Part shown: positions 53,172-62,180 of the stretch, in pieces
How the letters are laid out: each line of letters begins with the position of its first letter
Numbering within the stretch: position 1 is the first letter of the stretch
NCBI RefSeq assembly: GCF_900108955.1
Contig: NZ_FNYA01000001.1
Location: 124,001-188,000, forward strand
Direction of reading: 5' to 3'
DNA: 64,000 nucleotides
From: Flavobacterium terrigena
GTDB lineage: Bacteria; Bacteroidota; Bacteroidia; Flavobacteriales; Flavobacteriaceae
Translations under genes and position numbers: made by a program
Notes under the pieces: model-generated
Seen by the model: the letters and a program-made list of their open reading frames with translations, nothing else
Databases searched by the model: none
Told to the model about the DNA's origin: nothing

Positions 53172-56100
53172 ATGAAAAAAATTACATTATGGCTTTTTTT
53201 GTTAATTGGATTTGTATCCTTTTCTCAAATTAACATTAGTCAAACTTTTGCTACAACAGCAACACCTGCAGGATGGAATGTTGGAGGTGGTGTATTAACA
53301 AACACGCAGGCATGCGCAACATCGTCTTGGAGATTCAGAGTTTCTCCATCAAGTTCAACAACTACAAATACTTTAGCTTCTCAAACTTTTGTTTCAACAG
53401 GTGAGTCTATAAATGTCTCATTTGACTATAAAGTTGTAAATGGGACTGCACCTACTGTTGCAACAACACCTTACGATGGTACAATTGTTGTTGAAACTTC
53501 TTCAGATAATGGAGTTACATTTGGAAATGCAGTTGTTGCAGTTAATAATGCAAATCACGTTGTTGCTAATACTTGTGCAAATAAATCGGTTATAATTCCA
53601 GGTTCAAGCACACCTAATGGAGCAAATACAAAAATTCGTATAAAATGTAATTTCGGTACTTCAGGTGATTATTACGTTTATTTAGATAATATTGTTATTA
53701 CTCAAGCTGCAGCTTCACCATGTTCAGGAGTCCCTTCTCCTGGAAATACATTAGCACCATCTAGTGTTTGTTTTGGTAGTTCAGCAATATTATCGTTACA
53801 AAATTATACATCGGGTTCAGGTGTTACTTATCAATGGTATTTGAATGCAGTAGCTATTAGTGGAGCCACTTCTTATATTTATACAATTCCTTCTGTAACT
53901 TCTAGTGGAACATATTATTGTGTTGTTACTTGTTCAGGTAATACAACTGCATCAAATTCAGTAATAGTAGCGCCTTCTATTTTAAATGCTCCATTATTGG
54001 AACCATTTGCAACGTTTTTACCAACTTGTTGGACAAATATGGTTGGAGGTAATTTAACCACAGGCCCGACAACTTCAACTGGTTCAACTTGGGTGGCTGA
54101 TGGTTTTGCAAATGTGGGTACTACTGGTGCAATTAGAAATTATATTGATGCAGCAACTGCTAATGATTGGGTTATTTCTCCAGTGATTACTATTCCTGCA
54201 GCTGGATATGAATTAAAATTTGAAGCTGCTGCTACTCAAGTTGGTACAGTAAATACTCCAACTACTGCTTGGGAATCTGATGACTATATTGAAGTATTAG
54301 TAGCTACTGGTGGATCTACAGCTAACTGGAATGTAGTATATACTTACAATGATTTAAACGTGCCATCTAATACTGGTATTCCTAATATTATTGATTTAAC
54401 TGCTTATGCTGGACAAAATATTAGAATTGCTTTCAGAGCAGTTGAAGGTGCATCTAATGGTGCTGCAGCTATTGATTTTTCAATTGATAATTTCCAAGTA
54501 AGATTAACTCCTGCTTGTTCTGAGCCTGTTAATATTTTTACTACAAATATAAGCGATGCTACATTTGATATGACATGGACTGAAGCTGCAACATTACCAT
54601 CAGTTGGTTATGAGTATGTTGTGTCAACATCAAATACAGTACCTGTTGTTAATGGTACTTCAGTTGCAACTAATTTTGCATCTCCAACCGGTTTATTATC
54701 AGATACAACATATTATATTTTTGTAAGATCTGATTGTGGCGGAACAGGATATAGTCCTTGGATTGGACCAGTTAGTGTTAAAACTGATTGTGTACCTTTT
54801 TCAGCTCCATTTTCGGAAAATTTTACTACTTTTTTACCAAGCTCATGCTGGTTTAATAGAAGAGGTGGAGATTTAACAACTGAACCAACAATTTTAGCTG
54901 GTTCTAGATGGGTAGCAGATGGATTTGCAAATGTTGGTACAACCGGAGCAATTAAAAGCAATATTTTTACTAATAGTGCTAATTCATGGTTTATTTCTCC
55001 AAGAGTTACAATTCCAACTACAGGTTATCAATTAAAATTTGATGCAGCAGCAACACAATATGCTACTATAAATGCTCCAACGAACGCTTGGGAGGCTGAT
55101 GATTCTATTCAAGTTTTAGTTTCTACATCTGGAGGATTGACAAACTGGACTGTAATATATACTTACGATAGTTCTAATCAACCATCAAATACTGGTACAC
55201 CTAATGTAATAAATTTAGATGACTATGCTGGTCAAAATATTAGAATCGCGTTTAGAGCATTAGAAGGTACTACTGACGGTACTGCAGATATTGATTTTTC
55301 AATTGATAATTTTCAAATAAGTCTAACACCATTATGTCCAGATCAAACTGGCTTAGTTATTGGCGATATTTCTTCAAGTGGAGCAAGTGTTTCATGGGAC
55401 GATTTATCTAGTAATGGTTCAATTGGTTATGAATATGCAATTACAACTTCAGCAACTCCACCAACATCTGGTACACCAACAACTGCGACTTTTTATATTG
55501 CTTCTGGTTTAACTCCACAAACAGTTTATTACTTACACGTAAGATCAGAGTGTACAGGCAGTGTTTATGGAAACTGGGCAACAATTTCATTCACAACTAC
55601 TTGTTCATCATCAACTGCATTACCTTGGTTAGAAAATTTTGATGCTTTAGCAACTGGAACAAATATTTTTCCATCTTGTTGGAGTTATTCGAATACAGCT
55701 GATTCTTGGTCAATTTCAACTGCACCAGTTGCATATAGTGGAGCCAATTCTTTAAGAAGAGCTTTTAGTTCAAATGGATGGGCGTTTACACCAATGTTTA
55801 CGTTAACTGCAGGTACTTCTTATGTTTTTAGCTATTATGTAAGAACTAATGATTCAAGTGTTGGATATGATATTACAGTAGGAGTTGGGACTTCTCAACT
55901 TGAATCTGCAATGACAACTACTTTGTCATCTGTTGTTGGTTACTATGGACCGACTTGGAAATTAGTTACTGTTGGATTTACTCCATCAGTTTCTGGTGAT
56001 TATACTTTTGGTGTTAAAGTAATTGGGACATTTGTGGTAAGCGGTATTAATTTTGATAATTTTGAATTAAAATTAGCGCCAACAAACGATAATTGCGCTA

Positions 56101-56744
56101 ATGCAATTGCCTTAACTCCAGGTGCTACTTTTGGAACAAATCCATTAGTTGCAACAAATGTGGCGGCAACAGGTTCTACTGAAACTGCTCCAGGTTGTGC
56201 TTCATATACTGGAGGAGATGTTTGGTATTCGGTTGTCGTGCCAGCTTCTGGTAATGTTACAATTGCAACTGCTACAAATACAGGAACAACTATTACAGAT
56301 ACAGGTTTAGCTATTTATTCTGGTTCTTGTGGATCTTTAGTTTTAGTTTCATGTGATGATAATACAGGAGCGGGTAATTTTTCATTAGTTGCTTTAACAG
56401 GTAGAACTCCAGGCGAAGTATTAAAAGTTAGAACTTGGGAAAATGGTAATGATATCTTCAATACTTTTCAAATTTCAGCTTATGATGCGACTTTAAGTTC
56501 AGCAAGTTTTGATAGTGCTAACTTTGTAGCTTATCCAAATCCAGTGAAAGACGTATTAAACTTATCTTATAAAACAGCAATTAGCAATGTAAAAGTTATT
56601 AATTTATTAGGTCAAGAAGTATTAAATACTAAAACTAATTCTAATGATGTTCAAGTAAATATGTCTGCATTAACTGCAGGAGCTTATATCGTTAACATTA
56701 ATGTAGAAGATACAGTCCATACAATTAAAGTTATTAAACAATAA
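53172..56744 (+). CDS. T9SS adhesin with three choice-of-anchor J domains
   Basis: A 1190-aa secreted protein. A signal peptide (1-18, ending SFSQ) is followed by a jelly-roll region, an Ig-like module, a choice-of-anchor J domain (about 275-450), a fibronectin-III module, a second J domain (about 540-720) that repeats the first at close to half identity (WVADGFANVGTTGAI, YAGQNIRIAFRA, DFSIDNFQ), another fibronectin-III module, a third, more distant J domain, and a PPC-like module with TPGATFGTNPL. It ends in a T9SS sorting domain (FVAYPNPVKDVLNLS to IKVIKQ). Such proteins bind carbohydrate or other cells. It has its own operator and terminator. Confidence 0.9.
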   Translation: MKKITLWLFLLIGFVSFSQINISQTFATTATPAGWNVGGGVLTNTQACATSSWRFRVSPSSSTTTNTLASQTFVSTGESINVSFDYKVVNGTAPTVATTPYDGTIVVETSSDNGVTFGNAVVAVNNANHVVANTCANKSVIIPGSSTPNGANTKIRIKCNFGTSGDYYVYLDNIVITQAAASPCSGVPSPGNTLAPSSVCFGSSAILSLQNYTSGSGVTYQWYLNAVAISGATSYIYTIPSVTSSGTYYCVVTCSGNTTASNSVIVAPSILNAPLLEPFATFLPTCWTNMVGGNLTTGPTTSTGSTWVADGFANVGTTGAIRNYIDAATANDWVISPVITIPAAGYELKFEAAATQVGTVNTPTTAWESDDYIEVLVATGGSTANWNVVYTYNDLNVPSNTGIPNIIDLTAYAGQNIRIAFRAVEGASNGAAAIDFSIDNFQVRLTPACSEPVNIFTTNISDATFDMTWTEAATLPSVGYEYVVSTSNTVPVVNGTSVATNFASPTGLLSDTTYYIFVRSDCGGTGYSPWIGPVSVKTDCVPFSAPFSENFTTFLPSSCWFNRRGGDLTTEPTILAGSRWVADGFANVGTTGAIKSNIFTNSANSWFISPRVTIPTTGYQLKFDAAATQYATINAPTNAWEADDSIQVLVSTSGGLTNWTVIYTYDSSNQPSNTGTPNVINLDDYAGQNIRIAFRALEGTTDGTADIDFSIDNFQISLTPLCPDQTGLVIGDISSSGASVSWDDLSSNGSIGYEYAITTSATPPTSGTPTTATFYIASGLTPQTVYYLHVRSECTGSVYGNWATISFTTTCSSSTALPWLENFDALATGTNIFPSCWSYSNTADSWSISTAPVAYSGANSLRRAFSSNGWAFTPMFTLTAGTSYVFSYYVRTNDSSVGYDITVGVGTSQLESAMTTTLSSVVGYYGPTWKLVTVGFTPSVSGDYTFGVKVIGTFVVSGINFDNFELKLAPTNDNCANAIALTPGATFGTNPLVATNVAATGSTETAPGCASYTGGDVWYSVVVPASGNVTIATATNTGTTITDTGLAIYSGSCGSLVLVSCDDNTGAGNFSLVALTGRTPGEVLKVRTWENGNDIFNTFQISAYDATLSSASFDSANFVAYPNPVKDVLNLSYKTAISNVKVINLLGQEVLNTKTNSNDVQVNMSALTAGAYIVNINVEDTVHTIKVIKQ

Positions 56745-56766
56745 TTTACACATAATTTTTTTACTT

Positions 56767-56794
56767 AAAAGTCTCGAGAAATCGGGACTTTTTT
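56767..56794 (+). terminator. Terminator of the T9SS adhesin
   Basis: AAAAGTCTCGA and TCGGGACTTTT pair with loop GAAA, followed by T residues. It lies 22 bp after the stop at 56744. Confidence 0.9.
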
Positions 56795-56831
56795 GTTTTT
56801 ATACATATCTTTGTTTTTATAAAATAATACT

Positions 56832-56969
56832 ATGCATTTTTCTTTAATTATTCCTATTTTTAACAGACCAGACGAAATTGATGGGTTGCTAGAAAGTTTG
56901 TCAAGACAAACCTATACAGACAATTATTAAGTTGTTATTATTGAAGATGGGTTCAACAATATAAATTAA
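56832..56969 (+). pseudogene. Glycosyltransferase family 2 remnant
   Basis: MHFSLIIPIFNRPDEIDGLL and ESLSRQTYTDNY then VVIIEDG is the start of a GT-A glycosyltransferase. An in-frame TAA at 56928-56930 stands where family members have a Glu (NYEVVIIEDG), and a second stop ends the match at 56969. The rest of the gene is lost. A short in-frame hydrophobic stretch before the TGA at 57091-57093 (FPMWKILFSITGAWLAIFF) may be its far end; I see nothing else in 56745-57117. Confidence 0.75.
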
Positions 56970-57117
56970 TAAACAAAATTTAACTCCCGGAATCAATATT
57001 AGTTTCATTGATTTCCCAATGTGGAAAATTTTATTTTCTATTACTGGTGCTTGGCTTGCGATTTTTTTCATATCTGTAGTTAAGATCCGCTGATTAAAAT
57101 AAATATTTATATTTTAA

Positions 57118-58368
57118 TTATTTAGAAGATAGAAGTATTTTATCTGAATTTTTAGATAATGAGAATTTATTTTTTAATGTTTTCATATCATCACTAATTT
57201 TCTTATCTAATATTTTGGCATAATGCTGAGTTGTTTTTAAATTGGTGTGTCCCAACATTTTACTAACTGTTTCTAAAGGAACTCCATTTGAAAGCGTTAC
57301 AGTGGTTGCAAATGTATGTCTGGCTATGTGGAATGTTAATTCCTTATTGATTCCGCAAACAGTTGCAATTTCTTTCAAATAGGCATTCATCTTTTGATTA
57401 GATAAAATTGGTAGTAATCTATTTTCATTTAAACAAACAGGATAATCAGCATATTTATCTATAATAAATTCAGCTGTTGGTAATAATGGTATTTTAGAAA
57501 TGGTTTCTGTCTTTTGACGATTTTTAAATATCCATTTATCTCCATCGATACCCAAGCTTATATTATTTCTGGTAAGTTGTTTTACATCGATATAAGCTAA
57601 ACCTGTAAAACAACTGAAAACAAATATATCACGGACTAATTCCAATCGATCTGAAACAAATTCTTTGTTCATTAAATTTTGAATATCAATTTCATTTAGA
57701 AATTCTCTGACTACTTCTTTAACTTTGGATTTATAGTTTGCAAATGGGTCTTTTGTTAGCCATCCATTGGCCAAACAGATATTTATTATTTTATGGAAGT
57801 TCTTAATATATTTTACAGCTGTATTGTTCGCACATTTACGAACACTACGTAAATAGAATTCGTACTCCGTAATAAATGAATAATCAATCTTTTCAATATT
57901 GATATCGGAAATATTATATTTCCAATTTAAAAATTCTTTTGTGTGCTTTAAGGATGTTTCATATCGTTCTAATGTTCCAGCTGCATATTCTTGTCCGACA
58001 AGTTCTTTAATTTTATTATTGTGGTACTGGAAGATAGGAACGAGCATTCTTGCTTTTTCAACTAACCCAATATGTTCATTTTTAAAATTTTAAAATGTAA
58101 CTTCTTGATTATTTAGAAATAGTCTTTTTTCAGTTTCAAAAACTGAAGTTCTTAATTTATCAAGTTGATTATTTATTAAATAAGTTTCGTTAGTACTTCC
58201 TTTAATTTTGGAAGAATCTGCATGCCATTTTCTTTCTTCAATATAATAACCGGTACTAGTATCAAATCGTTTCCCGTTTACGGTTATTCTTTGAAATATT
58301 GGCATTTTGCCTTGTGCGTTGACTTTTGACTTTCTTAAATAGAAAAGTGTTTTGATTTTAGCATTCAT
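57118..58368 (-). pseudogene. Tyrosine recombinase (integrase), killed by one in-frame stop
   Basis: The whole 416-codon frame is continuous on the minus strand except for TAA at 58090-58092, between VTF and NFKNEH. Before it is the arm-binding domain (MNAKIKTLFYLRKSKVNAQG, about 92 residues). After it come the core-binding domain (GTLERYETSLKHTKEFLNW) and the catalytic domain with HIARHTFATTVTLSNGV, LGHTNLKTTQHYAKI (Arg, His and Tyr of the active site). The first catalytic Arg is replaced in FTGLAYIDV, as in IntDOT-like Bacteroidota integrases. The gene is next to tRNA-Ser, the expected place for the integrase of an element inserted in that tRNA. A truncated protein from the ATG at 58047 would lack the arm domain. 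Confidence 0.9.
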
Positions 58369-58380
58369 AACGGTGACCTT

Positions 58381-58550
58381 TAATTAATTATTAAATTAGT
58401 GAAAAGGTCAATTTGAAACAAGATGTTTATTAATTGTACAAGTAGTATTTTCAGTACTTGAGCGGAAAAAAGGTGCACCTATTTTTATTAATTTCTTGGT
58501 GCACCTAATTGTGCACCTTCTTTTATAATAAAAGTTGGTTTGTTATGAGG
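58381..58550 (+). repeat. Dispersed repeat, copy B, upstream of the integrase
   Basis: It matches the right half of copy A and the reverse complement of the left part of copy C. It directly precedes the integrase ATG, so it includes that promoter. Three GTGCAC-type motifs stand within about 50 bp (two GGTGCACC palindromes and TGTGCACC), possible binding sites for integrase or a regulator. Confidence 0.75.
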
Positions 58551-58553
58551 GTA

Positions 58554-58632
58554 GTAAAAACAAAAAACCCTTTAAAACATACATTTTAAAGGGTTCTGAC
58601 TCAATTTGAGATTTTACTGGCGGAGAAAGAGG
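58554..58632. repeat. Right 79-bp direct repeat at tRNA-Ser
   Basis: The partner of 42628-42706 (68 of 79 identical, no gaps). It spans the tRNA-Ser terminator and the last 15 bases of the tRNA gene with CCA. Here the tRNA is intact. Confidence 0.75.
58566..58595 (-). terminator. Terminator of tRNA-Ser
   Basis: AACCCTTTAAAA and TTTTAAAGGGTT pair with a 6-nt loop, followed on the minus strand by TTTTTTG. It stands 22 bp after the tRNA 3' end. Confidence 0.9.
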
Positions 58633-58705
58633 GATTCGAACCCCCGGACCTGTTACAGTCAACAGTTTTCAAGACTGCCGCATTCGACCGCTCTGCCATT
58701 TCTCC
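58618..58705 (-). tRNA. tRNA-Ser (anticodon UGA)
   Basis: An 88-nt gene read on the minus strand. The 7-bp acceptor stem is GGAGAAA / TTTCTCC, the anticodon loop CTTGAAA gives TGA, and the T arm GGTTCGAATCC is intact. A long variable arm marks it as class II serine. The 3' CCA is encoded (TGG at 58618-58620). It reads UCA and wobble Ser codons. Confidence 0.97.
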
Positions 58706-58841
58706 AGTAAGACTCGCACTACTTCCGTATTGCGAGTGCAAATATAAAAGCTTTTTTCAATTAAAAAAACAAAAGCTACACTTTTTTTGTAAGTTTTTTT
58801 TAAATATCTGATTGTCAATATTTATTGTGAAAACTTTTTTT

Positions 58842-59972
58842 TTAATAATCTAAATATTCTGTTATTTCTAAACCATAACCAATCATACCAACACGTTTAT
58901 TTTGCCATGAATTTGTTAGTAGTTTAATTTTAGTAATATCAATATCATGCAAAATTTGAGCTCCAATACCAAAATCTTTTGTGTCAATTTTAATTTTTGG
59001 TGTGGTATAATCACCTGTTTCTTGCATTCTTTTTAATTCAGCTAATCTATCTAGTAATTCTACAGATTGTAATTCTTGATTAATAAATAAAATAGCACAT
59101 TTATCATATTCTTCAAATTTCTTAAAAATATCTTCTAATTTTTTATTTAAAGTATCTGTTAAGCTTCCAAGAATATCGTTAGTAACTTGGGTAGAATTAA
59201 TTCTTGTTAAAATTGCTTCTCCTTTACTCCAGCTACCTTTTGTTAATGCAATATGAACTTGTTTATTGGTAACTTGTAAATACGCTCTTAATCTGTAGTT
59301 TCCAAAACGCGTTTTAATCTCGAAATCTTCTTTTTTCTTAATTAAACTATCGTGTTGCATTCTGTATGCTACCAAATCTTCAATTGAAACAAGTTTTAAA
59401 TCAAATTTCTTAGCTACATCTACTAGTTCAGGTAAACGTGCCATTGTTCCGTCATCATTCATAATTTCGCAAATAACACCAGCTGATGAAAATCCAGCTA
59501 AACGTGCAAAATCAATTGCAGCTTCTGTATGCCCTGTTCTTCTTAAAACACCACCTTGACGTGCTATTAAAGGAAAAATATGCCCAGGACGACCTAATTC
59601 ATATGGTTTTGTATCTGGATTAACTAATGCTTCAATCGTTTTTGATCTGTCTGCAGCAGAAATTCCGGTAGTTACTCCATTACCTTTTAAATCTACAGAA
59701 ACGGTAAAAGCTGTTTCCATGTTATCGGTATTATTCGTAACCATTGAATGTAATTCTAATTCTTTACACCTCGATTCCGTTAATGGCACACAAATTAATC
59801 CTTTACCGTGTGTTGCCATAAAGTTTATCATTTCTGGCGTTACTTTATCAGCTGCAGCTAAAAAATCACCTTCATTTTCTCTATCTTCATCATCAACCAC
59901 AATAATCATTTTGCCTTGACGAATATCTTCTATAGCTTCTTCAATTGTGTTGAGTTGTATTTTATTGCTCAT
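58842..59972 (-). CDS. ribB: 3,4-dihydroxy-2-butanone 4-phosphate synthase with degenerate GTP cyclohydrolase II domain
   Basis: A 376-aa riboflavin-pathway enzyme. Residues 1-205 are RibB, with DDEDRENEGDF at the active site and RTGHTEAAIDFARLAG for ribulose-5-phosphate binding. Residues 206-376 align with RibA, but the zinc motif (normally HSECLTGD...RCDCG) reads NSTQVTND...LTDTLNKK. All three Cys are gone, as is the later GRGIGL, so it cannot be a normal GTP cyclohydrolase II. The RibA step must be done by another protein. Eleven bp overlap with the upstream lptF/G-type gene, so they are coupled. Confidence 0.93.
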   Translation of the reverse strand: MSNKIQLNTIEEAIEDIRQGKMIIVVDDEDRENEGDFLAAADKVTPEMINFMATHGKGLICVPLTESRCKELELHSMVTNNTDNMETAFTVSVDLKGNGVTTGISAADRSKTIEALVNPDTKPYELGRPGHIFPLIARQGGVLRRTGHTEAAIDFARLAGFSSAGVICEIMNDDGTMARLPELVDVAKKFDLKLVSIEDLVAYRMQHDSLIKKKEDFEIKTRFGNYRLRAYLQVTNKQVHIALTKGSWSKGEAILTRINSTQVTNDILGSLTDTLNKKLEDIFKKFEEYDKCAILFINQELQSVELLDRLAELKRMQETGDYTTPKIKIDTKDFGIGAQILHDIDITKIKLLTNSWQNKRVGMIGYGLEITEYLDY

Positions 59973-61449
59973 TAGTTTGTGTGTTAGTACTTTGAAGTTT
60001 GTCGTTTGTAAGTTTATTGAAAATATTTTTTATTGGATTAATTAACCAATCTAAATCAATTGTTAATCCCATATCATTTGTAGCTCTATAAGTAACCAAA
60101 ATTGCAAATGGTGTTAATATTAAAGCACCCGCAGCTACACCAATAAATGGATGTAGTGCGTCTTGACCAGCTAATTTTTTTCCAAAAGTATTCGCAAAAT
60201 TAAAAATAATAAAAATTAAAACTGCAAAAACAATTGGTAATCCTAGTCCACCTTTTCTGATAATAGCACCTAAAGGCGCACCTATAAAAAACATTAATAA
60301 GCATGAATAGGCTACTAATATTTTATCATAATAACCGATCCAATAATCATTAATATTATTTTTTTTCATTTCTAAATCGGTACTATAACCATCAAGAGTA
60401 AAAATAGTATTTGAAATATTACTTTTTGCAACATCAAATATTATTGATTTTTTTTCGTTAGGAATAATTTTTAGTAAGTCATTAGATTGTTCCGTTTTAA
60501 TAGGTACAACAAGATTATTTTCACCTGTATGTTCTAAAACGTTGGTTAAACTTTGAGAAGTTTTATCTAAGTTTTCACTATATGAAATTACATCTTTATT
60601 ATAATTTAATTGTAGCGAATCAATTGTGTATTTTAATTCACTCATATTTAACATATTATAAGCATTAATAATTTCTCCTCCTTCTTCTGAAGCACCATTA
60701 AGCTTGGCTAAATCAATATTTATAGTATATTTTTTAAAACTACTTTTTGCAAATGGTAATTTCTCACGTTCTTCCATTTTTTGAGAATAGATGTCTTCGT
60801 AGTAATTTCCATCAATTAAATCAAGTTGTAATAAATTAGTAGTTTCATCACTTTTTAAAACCCCTCTTTTAGCTTTAATAACGGTTGTAATTGGCGAAAA
60901 CTCACCTTTTTTCATATGCATCGTAATGCCTTCTAAAAACTCGCCATTATCTCCAGATTTCTTATCTACTTTAATAGTTGTTGTTGCCCCAATTTTATTA
61001 AATTGCCCTTCTCCTATTGCCATGGCTGGTTTAGTTTGAAGAATATTTTTTCTTAAATTAACAAATCGGTATTGTGCTTCAGGAATAATATTATTGGCAA
61101 ACAAAAAGGCAATAGCACTAAATACAACTGTACAAATTATTAAGAACTTCATTGCTCTTCTTAAAGAAATTCCGCCAGATTTCATGGCAGCAAATTCATA
61201 GTTTTCTGCAAAACTACCAAAAGTCATAATGGATGCCAACAAAATAGATAATGGTAAAACCAGTGGAACCATTATTGGTGAATAGTAAAATATAAATTTA
61301 AAAATAGTAACAAAATCTAAATCCTTACCAGCTAATTCGGCGATAAACAGCCAAATACTTTGCAAAACGAATATAAAAAAAAGGATTACAAATACCGTAG
61401 TAAATGTAATCAGGAAAGATTTTAATAAATATTTATCTATTATTTTCAT
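59962..61449 (-). CDS. LptF/LptG family permease
   Basis: A 495-aa inner-membrane subunit of the LPS exporter that delivers lipopolysaccharide to the periplasmic bridge. Three N-terminal helices (about 12-32, 55-78, 100-120) with KIIDKYLLKSFLITF and PLVLPLSILLASIMTFGSF, then a beta-jellyroll periplasmic domain, then three helices near the C-terminus (about 385-465). The start ATG at 61449 (MKIIDKYLLK) is well placed. It overlaps ribB by 11 bp and follows the lolA-like gene. The order ftsK-lolA-lptF/G-ribB is conserved in flavobacteria. Confidence 0.92.
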   Translation of the reverse strand: MKIIDKYLLKSFLITFTTVFVILFFIFVLQSIWLFIAELAGKDLDFVTIFKFIFYYSPIMVPLVLPLSILLASIMTFGSFAENYEFAAMKSGGISLRRAMKFLIICTVVFSAIAFLFANNIIPEAQYRFVNLRKNILQTKPAMAIGEGQFNKIGATTTIKVDKKSGDNGEFLEGITMHMKKGEFSPITTVIKAKRGVLKSDETTNLLQLDLIDGNYYEDIYSQKMEEREKLPFAKSSFKKYTINIDLAKLNGASEEGGEIINAYNMLNMSELKYTIDSLQLNYNKDVISYSENLDKTSQSLTNVLEHTGENNLVVPIKTEQSNDLLKIIPNEKKSIIFDVAKSNISNTIFTLDGYSTDLEMKKNNINDYWIGYYDKILVAYSCLLMFFIGAPLGAIIRKGGLGLPIVFAVLIFIIFNFANTFGKKLAGQDALHPFIGVAAGALILTPFAILVTYRATNDMGLTIDLDWLINPIKNIFNKLTNDKLQSTNTQTNEQ

Positions 61450-61502
61450 TTAATGCAAGTTTTATAGCAATATCAATTTGCTATGAATAATGAAGTTTAA
61501 AA

Positions 61503-62165
61503 TTAATCGGCTTTATTAATGTAATAATTTGGATATTTTGCCTTCACAAAGGTAAACTGATTTTTTGCTAAAACTTGGTTAAATTTAAACGAAGATACTG
61601 TTAAGGTGGTTTTAGTACCGTTTTTCCCAACTTCAATTAAATTATAGATGTGGTTGGTTTTGGTATCAATCCCAATTAAAATTTCTTTTCTTTTATCAAC
61701 AACACTTGAAGGTGTTAACTTTACATATTGAATAGTTTTTCCAGCAACTGGTTGTTTGATATCCATAGAATATTTAAATCCTTTTTTAAAGAATGTAAAT
61801 ATTTTATTTGGTGACATCGCATTAGCATCATTTTCATCATGATTAGAAATAGTTACTTCTTCATCTTCTGGAACAATTGTATATATTTTTTTCCCATCGA
61901 AAATTTTAGTAATTCCCATGAAACTTAAATGGTATTTATTCCCTTGTAAAAGTACCGTTCCTTTACTTTCTTGATTGATATTTTCCTTAGCATTATTGAT
62001 TGCATATTTGAAATCAATATCCATATTTTTGTATGATTTTGCTTTTGCAACTACTTTATCTAATAAAACTTTTGCAGCATTTTTTTCTTTAACAGGGTTA
62101 ACATCAACCGTGTTAAATGCTACTAAAAAAAAAGCAACTGCTGTTATTGTAAATAAATTTTTCAT
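61503..62165 (-). CDS. LolA-like outer-membrane lipoprotein carrier
   Basis: A 220-aa periplasmic carrier with a signal peptide (about 1-20, ending VAFNTV) and a half-barrel fold. AKSYKNMDIDFKYAIN, GTVLLQGNKYHLSFMGITKIFDGK and LTVSSFKFNQVLAKNQFTF are typical of the LolA family in Bacteroidota. It binds lipoproteins released from the inner membrane. It is 53 bp upstream of the lptF/G-type gene. Confidence 0.88.
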   Translation of the reverse strand: MKNLFTITAVAFFLVAFNTVDVNPVKEKNAAKVLLDKVVAKAKSYKNMDIDFKYAINNAKENINQESKGTVLLQGNKYHLSFMGITKIFDGKKIYTIVPEDEEVTISNHDENDANAMSPNKIFTFFKKGFKYSMDIKQPVAGKTIQYVKLTPSSVVDKRKEILIGIDTKTNHIYNLIEVGKNGTKTTLTVSSFKFNQVLAKNQFTFVKAKYPNYYINKAD

Positions 62166-62180
62166 CTATATATAAATTAT

